A model generated the notes under the pieces. It did no database searches and was not told the DNA's origin. It saw only the letters and a program-made list of their open reading frames with translations. 64,000 bases of DNA from Paratinospora sagittata (lineage: Eukaryota; Streptophyta; Magnoliopsida; Ranunculales; Menispermaceae), in the NCBI GenBank assembly GCA_035771175.1, contig CM069610.1, positions 27,742,501 to 27,806,500 of the forward strand, read 5' to 3'. The position numbers and the translations under genes were made by a program. Below are positions 57,162-64,000 of the stretch, in pieces (positions within the stretch are counted from its first letter, which is position 1; every line of letters starts with the position of its first letter).

Positions 57162-58003
57162 CTTATTTATAGCAAAAATAGAACAAGTTATATTCATCAT
57201 ATAGAACAAATATTGGAAGCCTTAAGAAAACATAAAATTGTTATATGTAAAAAGAAAATAGAATTATTTAAAGAACGAATTGATTTTTTAGGAATACACA
57301 TAGATAGAGGAAAAGTTAAATTACAACCTCATATAATAACAAAAATAATAGATTTCCCTGATAAAATCGAAGAAACCAAAGAACTTAAAAAATTCTTAAG
57401 ATTATTAAATTATGGTAGAAAATTTATCCCTAACTTAAGTAGATTAGTCGGTCCTTTATATAATAAGCTAAAAAAGAATGGTAAAAAATACTTTAATAAA
57501 GAAGATGCTAAGCTAGTACAAAAAATTAAAGAAATAATAAAAAATGTTAAACCTCTAGCTTTACCAATAGATAATTTTTATAAAATAATACAAACAGACG
57601 CTAGTAGTATAAGATGGGGAGCAATTTTAAGCCAAAAACCTGAAGAAAATAGGTCTTCTGAATTAGAATAAATAACACTTTATCATAGTGAAAAATTTAA
57701 TGAGTCAGTGAGAAAAAAATCAAGTACTGATCTAGAAATATTATGAATAATAAGAGCTTTAAATGCTTTCCATTTATATATTCAAAATGATACCTTTGCT
57801 ATTAGAACGGATTGCAACAATATTATAGAATTTTATAAAAAATTAGAAAATAAAACTTTTTAAAGAAAAACTTATTTAGTAGTAAACGATGGATATAATT
57901 TCTTGATGCAATACAAGGTAGAGGATATAAAGCAAAATTCAAGCATGCTAAAGGTAATAATAATTATATAGCAGATTTTTTATCTCGAATAATTTCTAAT
58001 TAA
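57162..58003 (+). pseudogene. Viral reverse transcriptase C-terminal half and RNase H
   Basis: The RT frame continues straight on from Y-I-D-D with I-L-I-Y-S, then F-L-G-I-H-I and the thumb. RNase H has I-I-Q-T-D-A-S at about 57590-57610, an I-R-T-D-C-N-N block, and A-D-F-L-S-R at the end (stop 58001-58003). Stops at 57669-57671, about 57743 and about 57861 and at least one frameshift disable it. Confidence 0.85.
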
Positions 58004-58018
58004 TTATTTTATCTTACA

Positions 58019-59538
58019 AATGTAGAAATCAAAAGGAAGCTCAAGTACTCGACAAAGGCCTATACAATTTGGGTTTTATAGATTACAACCTTATCCTGAA
58101 AAAGTTTTTTGCCCAATAGTAAATATAGCCGGAAAAATAAAATTAGAACAAAAATGTCTTTTAAATAATATTTGGACTCTTAGAAATGATAAAAATCATT
58201 TTGCTGATATTTTAAATGCATTAACTCATTATTTTTCAACTAATAATAAATATGAATATTATGTAGTTTTTGAAGGTCATAATAGATGTATTTTTAATTC
58301 ATGGCAACAAGTTTTAGAAAATACAGAAAATTATGAAAAAGCTAGCTATAAAAGTTATATTTCTTTTGATGAAGCTAAAAGAGCTTTAGATTTTTATACT
58401 TCAAATCTTAGCATGTCATATCCAGTTATCAGACTAGAAGACAAATCATATACAAAAGGTGAGCTTTTAGAATTCATGTATACATACCAAGAACTTATCA
58501 ACAAAAAAAATAGTTTTAGAAAATAGTCTGAAAAATGTACAAAGAAAACTAGATATTTTGCAAAAGGAAATATATGGCAAAAATAATCATATAATTAGCA
58601 GTAGCTCAAAAGCTCATAGTCTTGAAAAATATAGCAGTAAACTAGAATTTTATAATAAGCCTTTTACACCACCTAGAGTTATTTTAGATAGATGTGATGA
58701 AAATATAAAAGAACATATTTATAATTTAGCTCAAAAAAGTAGTTCTCAAAGGCAAGAATTTATTGTCCAATTTCTCATAGACTATGCCAAAATGAATCAA
58801 TTTTATTATGGAACTAGTTATGAGTAGGACTGTCATCATAGTAAAAATTTAGTATGCAAAAATAAATTAGAATGTATTGATGACAGAACTCGAAAACAAA
58901 ATTGTACTTGTACTTTAATTTATAGTATATGCAAAATAAATTAAATTTAGAAAGATATAAAAATATTAAAATAAGTTTTCAAGGAGAGGAAATAGAGCTC
59001 AACCCTCAATTATTATTGGATTATGGACTGGTCAATCAAATCGTCTTCACCGATCCAGACCAGACAGACATATTTGACAGAAAATTTGCAGGGGTAGTTC
59101 TACAAATCTTATCTAGATATCAACATGTGGAGGCCATTATTAATTCCAAACCACCAAAATAGACAAAAACTGAAGGCATCATACCAGCTCAACACAAGAT
59201 AATATTGAATGGTCATGACAACAATGTCAGAATATTAAGATATGATCAACCTTGGGTCTGTGATCGATCAATCAAAAAATAGATTCGGTACAGGAGAGCA
59301 AGAGTCATTGGTACGGTTTTTTGGCTAGAAGAAATGACAAAAAATCATACATTAATTGTTGAAGATTTCATTTAGAAGATTTACTGTGAAGAAAGATATT
59401 ATGAGATTCCGTTTCTGTAAAGCTGAATTCTGCAGATATGAGGATGCTGACGAAGAAGATAACGATGAAGATTATGACTGGTGGGGAAATCTTGATGAGA
59501 TAGAACTCCATAATGTTGAAAATATGATAGAGGTATAA
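58019..59538 (+). pseudogene. Viral transactivator/viroplasmin (caulimovirus ORF VI type)
   Basis: About 1.5 kb, the usual size of caulimovirid TAV. The ATG at 58019 is followed at once by TAG. A viroplasmin domain is visible at about 58250-58400 (Y-Y-V-V-F-E-G-H-N-R-C-I-F-N-S-W, then F-D-E-A-K-R-A-L-D-F-Y). A frame change occurs in an A run near 58505, then helical segments, a Cys/His cluster near 58828-58900 and a strongly acidic C-terminus ending at 59538. TAV builds inclusion bodies and allows translation of downstream viral ORFs. Here several stops inactivate it. Confidence 0.75.
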
Positions 59539-59936
59539 GACAGCTGACCAACTGCACTATTATCAAGCATACGACGTGTCCACAATCCTTTTGTCTTTAG
59601 TAAAAGTAAATAGTAAATATATGTCGTACAAAGACACATGTCAAAATCAAGTATTAAAGATAGTTTGCTTATTGTCAAGGTGTAGCAATAGTATTAAATA
59701 AAGTGATGAGATGGCATGAGAATGTGACATAAATGAATAGTAACTTTAAATAATTGTAAGTTACTATTAACGGATGTAAATTGGTTTGAAGTCCATAGGT
59801 TCGTCTATAAATAATCGTTGAAGGCATAACCAGGGGTATAGCAAATAGCTTAGAGTCTCGCTTTTGCATGCATTGTCCTGACCTTCAAAGTTCATCTTTG
59901 TAAAGTCTGTTCAATAGTCTGTACATAGTAGCACTG
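59539..59936 (+). promoter_or_regulatory. Viral pregenomic RNA promoter and start of leader
   Basis: Non-coding region after TAV. TATAAATA at 59806-59813 suggests transcription start near 59838. This is the position of the 35S-type promoter in caulimovirids. The RNA leader begins here and is interrupted 99 bp later by a nested LTR pair. Confidence 0.6.
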
Positions 59937-62490
59937 TGTCACACCCCGCCCGGACGTGCCTAAACCGGCGGAACACTCACGGACGGGGCGTGAATGCATT
60001 ATAACAATAACCGAGTACGTAGGAACACAATTATGTACAAGTCTGATTTCATTAATTTCAGAATATATTTTTGTACATGAAATAGTAAAAGGAATGTCAC
60101 ACCCCTCCCGGACGCGCCTAAACCGGCGGAACACTCACGGACGGGGTGCGAATGCCTTATAATGATAACCGAGTGCGCAGAAACACAATAATGTACAAGT
60201 ATGATTTTATTAATTTCAGAATATATTTTTGTACATGAAATAGTATAGGGAACATCCTCCCAATATCCCCAATGAATAAACAAAGGGGTACAAAATGTGG
60301 GCCCAAAAACCTCCACCCAGTCACCCTAATCTCCTGAGAAAAATTGGATAATAACGGGGTGAGCTACACGCCCAGTGGGTAAAATAGTTCATGAATATGA
60401 CAATTAATAAAGCAAACTTCATAATCAAATATCATAAATACACATCAGATCATCATAATCAATACAACATGTATGTATGCATGACACCGTCTCGTATTGG
60501 TTCCATGATTGTACGTCGCTTCAGTTCACGTACAGATGTCCTTCCCCAGGAGTAGCCCGGTTCTCATTGTACGTCCATCCTCAGGAACGATGCCCTGGAT
60601 TTACGTACAAACATCCATCCCCAGGGAAACCTGGGTTCTCATTGTACGTCCCTCTCCGAAGAAATATCAATAATAATGAGCATTGCTTCTAACTATTCTT
60701 TGGATCACAAACCACATATGTCCCTAGGTGGTGCTTATGTATGATGCCAATGCATGAGCAGGTCCAGTCTTTACTAACATTAGACAGAATTTGACAACGT
60801 CTGGTGATCCTTATCATGGTTTGTATCACTATGTGCACAATTAGGATATTCAGTATTACTTGTACAAGCTGATAGCTTTCAAATAAGACCAACCAGATCA
60901 GTCTCCAACTTGAGAGGTGAGACACGAGGTCTACTTAAATACCAATCGTCTAAACCAACAAGCTACCTCCCGTTCACTATTTAAAGTTACTGAGGAAAAG
61001 ACTGAGTCTGGTTGAGCCAAATTGACTACTAATTTGACATCGCAACAGTATAATACATGAACTCCAAATATACAGGCATAAGTATGACAAGTATGAACAT
61101 TATACGTAATACTGCAGTGTAAATGAATAGTAAACATAATGATAAATGAATGTAAACTTTAATAAAATTCATAAGACACGCAAACTTATGTTTCGGTCCC
61201 CACCTTCCGATAATAACTCCTTCGAGAACTGGCGCCTTCCCCAGAGCAGAACTTCGTTGCACCGCGAAGAGAGTCTCAAAGAGATAAGAGAAAAACTCAA
61301 GGAAAATGAGAGAGAGAAGAGAGAAATCAAGTGATTTGGTATAACAAATGAGGGGGGGGGGGGGTTTCCTTAAATAGGAAAAAAATGCCCGAACCTTCAG
61401 GCGGGCTGCTAGAAGGTTCGAGCATCTACCCGAACGTTCGGGCGGGCTGTCCAAAGTTCAATTTTTTTAAAATTTTTTAAACTTTTATTTTTTTTTGTGC
61501 AATCCTAGGGTATTACAGGGAACATCCTCCCAAAATCCCCAATGAATAAACAAAGGGTTACAAAATGTGGGCTTAAAAACCTCCACCCAGTCCACCCTAA
61601 TCTCCTGAGAAAAATTGGATAACAACGGGGTGAGCTACTCGTCCAGTGGGTAAAATAGTTCGTGAATATAACAATTAATAAAGAAAACTTCATAATCAAA
61701 TATCACATAAACACATTATAACATCATAATCAACACAACATGTATGTATGCATGACACCGTCTCGTAATGGTTCCATGATTATACGTCGCTTGAGTTCAT
61801 GTACAGATGTTCATCCCCAGGTAAAGCCGGGTTCTCATTGTACGTCCCTCCTCAGGAACGACGCCCTGGCTACACGTACATATGTCCATCCCCCAGGTAA
61901 ACCCGGGTTCACATTGTACGTCCCTTTGCAGAGAAATATCAATAATAGTGAGCATTGCGTCTAGAGCAGCACGCTGCCTCCTGTTCACTATTTAAAGTTA
62001 CTGAGGACAAGACAATGTCTGGTTGAATCAGATTGACCACTAATCTGGCATAGTAACAGTGTAATACATGAATTCCAAATATACAGGCATAAATATGACA
62101 AGTATAAACATTATTCGCAATAATGCAGTGTAAATGAATAGTAGACATAATGATAAATGAATGTAAACTTTAATAAAAGTTATAAGACATGTAAACCTAA
62201 GTTTCGTTCCCCATTTTTAGATAATAACTCATTCTAGAACTGTCGCCTTTCCTCGAGCAGAACCGTGTTGCACTGCGAAGAGAGTCTCAAAGAGAGAAGA
62301 GAAAAAATCAAGGAGAGTGAGAGAGAGGGAGAAATCACGAATGATTTGGTGTGAAAATAGCCAAAGGGGGGGGGGGGGAAGGGGGGGCGCTTTTTATAGC
62401 TCTGCCCGAACGTTTGGGCACCCTGCCCGACCATCTAGGCAGGTGCCTGAAGTTCAATATATATATATTGTTCAATCTTAGGGTATTACA
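59937..62490 (-). mobile_element. Solo family B LTR in viral leader, itself interrupted
   Basis: TGTCACACCCC to GGGTATTACA (plus view), with perfect TSD CACTG (59932-59936 and 62491-62495). After removing the inner LTR and its TSD its own length is about 1.13 kb. It is a minus-orientation solo LTR. Confidence 0.9.
60095..61517 (-). mobile_element. Solo family B LTR nested in another family B LTR
   Basis: 1,423 bp with flanks AGGAA (60090-60094) and GGGAA (61518-61522), a 4/5 TSD. Other family B LTRs read AGGGAAC at this place, so one TSD copy has mutated. It carries CCCGAACGTTCGGGC near 61428. The outer LTR sequence resumes exactly at 61518. Confidence 0.85.
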
Positions 62491-62495
62491 CACTG

Positions 62496-62676
62496 TAAGT
62501 ATGTTTATATACTATAAATAAAGTTGATCTTGTTGTAAATTTAGCCAATGCATATTTTATTCTTTTTTATTTTTATTTTAATAGTTTTATATTGTATCAG
62601 TTATTTGTGTAGATATAGAAAAAAGTAATCATCAAATATAGTACTATTGGTAGTAAAAATATAGCAATTAAAAGTT
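62496..62676 (+). promoter_or_regulatory. Viral leader with poly(A) signal
   Basis: The viral sequence resumes after the nested LTRs. AATAAA at 62517-62522, followed by TTGATCTTGTTGT, lies about 125 nt from the inferred transcription start once insertions are removed. In caulimovirids a poly(A) signal just after the start produces terminally redundant RNA. Confidence 0.55.
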
Positions 62677-62816
62677 AATTTTATAATAGTTTCGGGGTAA
62701 GGCACGGAGGAAAATGATGAAACTATAAACAAAAATAATTTCTTAATTAGAAAAAGATCTTGGTATGTTTTTTTGGTCCTAAATCAGTTGTATAGTGTTT
62801 GATAAGAACAAAATAG
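62677..62816 (+). repeat. Right terminal repeat of the virus, part 1
   Basis: Matches 26836-26975. It continues at 63513-63548 on the far side of the MITE. Confidence 0.8.
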
Positions 62817-63504
62817 TAGAGGTGTTCATTAACCCAAACAACTCGACCACCCGACCGAACCAAACCTTTTGGGTTAGTTTGAGTTGGTAGGGTTCTAAAA
62901 TACCCAACCCGATCAATTTTGGTTGGGTCACGTATTTAGCCCATGAAAACCCGAGTAACCCGACCCGAACTGACCTATTATATATATATATATATAAAGT
63001 ATTAAAATTTAATATATAAAGTTATAAGAAATATGTCATGTTTATTTAATGAACTAATCTCATCATGTGTTGTTCTTTTTAACTTTTTAATAAAATAAAT
63101 AAATTTACAATAAACTTATGTTTGTATTTAATGTTTTGTTGACAATCATTTGTTACTTTTTCTAACTTTTTAATTAAAAAAAAATACAATAAACTTACTT
63201 TGCATTTACTATTTTCTTGACAATTATTTGTTATTTTTTTTAAATTCTTAATAAAAAAGAATAAATTTAGCTAAAGCATTTAATATTATTCTTTTTAACT
63301 TTTTAATAAAAAAAATATATATATATATATATTAAGCTAAGTACAACCCAATTAACCGACTCATCCCAAATCGAATCAGAACTATTTGAGTTGAGTTGGG
63401 TTAGGAGATTAATTGGGTTAGGTTGGGTTTTAAATTTACTAACGCGAATTATTTAGGTTAGATTAGGTTTTAGTCCGACCCAATTCAACTTATGTACACC
63501 CTTA
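62817..63504. mobile_element. hAT-like MITE in viral terminal repeat
   Basis: 688 bp with short inverted ends TAGAGGTGTTCAT and (reverse complement of the right end) TAAGGGTGTACAT. The 8-bp flanks are CAAAATAG (62809-62816) and CCGAATAG (63505-63512), 6/8 matching. The other viral repeat copy shows the site uninterrupted (GAACAGAAAAGTAAGTC). It has GGGTTGGGT-type subterminal repeats and AT microsatellites (62978-62995 and 63314-63333). No transposase. Confidence 0.65.
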
Positions 63505-63512
63505 CCGAATAG

Positions 63513-63548
63513 TAAGTTCGTTGGCCAATATTTGTCCGTTAAAAGTAA
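63513..63548 (+). repeat. Right terminal repeat of the virus, part 2
   Basis: TAAGTTCGTTGGCCAATA and GTCCGTTAAAAG align with 26977-27012. The viral insertion ends here, followed by an A-rich run. Confidence 0.7.
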
Positions 63549-63669
63549 AAAAAAAGGATTTTTTGAACCCTTACTTTTTTTTCTGGTAAAAGGGTGAATT
63601 TTTTTTATGAAAATTACAAGAAAATTCGCAGCAACGACGTTTTATTTCACTAGAGAGAAAATCCACACC
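63549..63669. other. Host 5' flank of the downstream gene
   Basis: AT-rich sequence between the viral end and the gene's TATA box. It probably contains the proximal promoter. No clear individual motif is visible. Confidence 0.4.
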
Positions 63670-63676
63670 TATAAAT
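63670..63676 (+). promoter_or_regulatory. TATA box of host gene
   Basis: TATAAAT about 75 bp before the ATG at 63751, followed by a C/T-rich untranslated leader (TTCTTCTCTCCTTTCTC). This is a typical plant core promoter. Confidence 0.6.
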
Positions 63677-63750
63677 GCCGAATTTTCTCCACATGATTCC
63701 TGTTTCTTCTCTCCTTTCTCTAAAGCTTTCACTTTTGCAGAGTTATTCCA

Positions 63751-64000
63751 ATGGAATCTGCGAATATTACCGAAAACGGGACCTGTTTGAGAGATCAAAC
63801 CATGTCCGAAGATCGTTCATCGTTGTTGTTTCTAGGCACTGGATGTTCTAGCGCTGTTCCGAATGTTATGTGTTTGATTCAGCCCTCTAATCCACCTTGT
63901 CAAGTTTGCTCTCAGGCTCTTTCTCTTCCTCCGGAGCATAATCCGAATTACAGGTTCTATTCGTCTCCGTTGGGTTCTCAAATACTTCCTGCGCTTTTTT
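63751..64000 (+). CDS. Metallo-beta-lactamase-fold hydrolase, 5' part
   Basis: ATG at 63751 opens a frame that stays open to the window end. A second Met (63802) lies 17 codons in. The motif F-L-G-T-G-C-S-S-A-V-P, followed by C-x-x-C and N-P-N-Y-R, is the N-terminus of a plant metallo-hydrolase family related to PhnP/RNase Z-like enzymes, in which the L-G-T-G loop begins the beta-lactamase fold. The catalytic H-x-H-x-D-H lies beyond the window. The first exon probably ends at 63953 (TACAG before GTTCTATT), since the family motif would continue differently after N-Y-R. The remaining 47 bases are then intron. This is the only clearly host-encoded, intact-looking gene here. Confidence 0.7.
   Translation, partial: MESANITENGTCLRDQTMSEDRSSLLFLGTGCSSAVPNVMCLIQPSNPPCQVCSQALSLPPEHNPNYRFYSSPLGSQILPALF

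Larger units (their letters stand above)
26836..63548 (+). mobile_element. Endogenous pararetrovirus (Caulimoviridae), one interrupted copy
   Basis: Six viral segments (26836-28224, 40636-42429, 43881-46212, 57162-59936, 62496-62816, 63513-63548) join end to end once TSD-bounded insertions are removed. They sum to about 8.65 kb. The ends repeat each other for about 177 bp, so the unit genome is about 8.47 kb, within the family's 7-10 kb range. Content: tRNA-Met primer site, small ORFs, 30K-type movement protein, coat protein with zinc knuckle, D-T-G protease, RT with Y-I-D-D, RNase H, viroplasmin-domain transactivator, TATA box and AATAAA. All coding regions are broken by stops, frameshifts or insertions, so it is a non-functional relic. 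Confidence 0.85.

Noticed and set aside
63548..63562. A-run after the viral end as a poly(A) tail of a retro-copied viral RNA
   Set aside because: The repeat end lies far downstream of the viral poly(A) signal, no TSD was found, and the A-run is short in an AT-rich region.

Overview
This window looks like repeat-rich nuclear DNA of a flowering plant, probably a eudicot. The evidence is plant-type Ty3/gypsy chromovirus and Tat-like elements, a Mutator-like element, a hAT-like MITE, an endogenous caulimovirid (plant pararetrovirus), and one ordinary plant gene start at the right edge. There are no bacterial operons, CRISPR arrays or rRNA genes. Almost all of the 64 kb is nested mobile DNA. Target-site duplications (TSDs) let most layers be peeled apart to the base.

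Layout. 1-3326: AT-rich spacer with a 978-bp Mutator-like element (1913-2890) carrying a captured exon fragment. 3327-16977: a full-length minus-strand chromovirus (family A, LTRs about 2.9 kb, TSD GTTTT). Its left LTR is split by an unrelated 2,855-bp solo LTR (4488-7342). 16978-19705: spacer and a degenerate copia-like LTR. 19711-26734: an old Tat-like, non-autonomous LTR element (plus strand) with a gag remnant, a spliced-looking antisense ORF and a nested copia-like LTR, but no pol.

26836-63548 is the core of the window: one endogenous pararetrovirus, slightly longer than unit length, with a unit genome of about 8.47 kb once insertions are removed. It has been broken into six pieces. The breaks are a full-length family B chromovirus (28225-40630, minus), a solo family B LTR (42430-43875), a second full-length and young-looking family B element (46213-57156, plus), a solo family B LTR holding another solo family B LTR (59937-62490, inner 60095-61517), and a hAT-like MITE (62817-63504). 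The older family B element also holds a solo family A LTR (32592-35554). The viral order is leader with tRNA-Met primer site, small ORFs, movement protein, coat protein/zinc knuckle, protease-RT-RNase H, viroplasmin/transactivator, promoter, poly(A) signal. Every viral coding region carries stops or frameshifts.

Family B is a Tekay-like chromovirus: single gag-pol frame, C-terminal chromodomain, tRNA-iMet primer site. It carries an extra sense ORF of about 530 codons between the 5' LTR and gag. Its LTR promoter region carries a 21-bp minisatellite built on GAACGTTC, with 4 copies in one LTR and 15 in the other. At 63751 a host gene begins, apparently a metallo-beta-lactamase-fold hydrolase, about 200 bp downstream of the viral relic.
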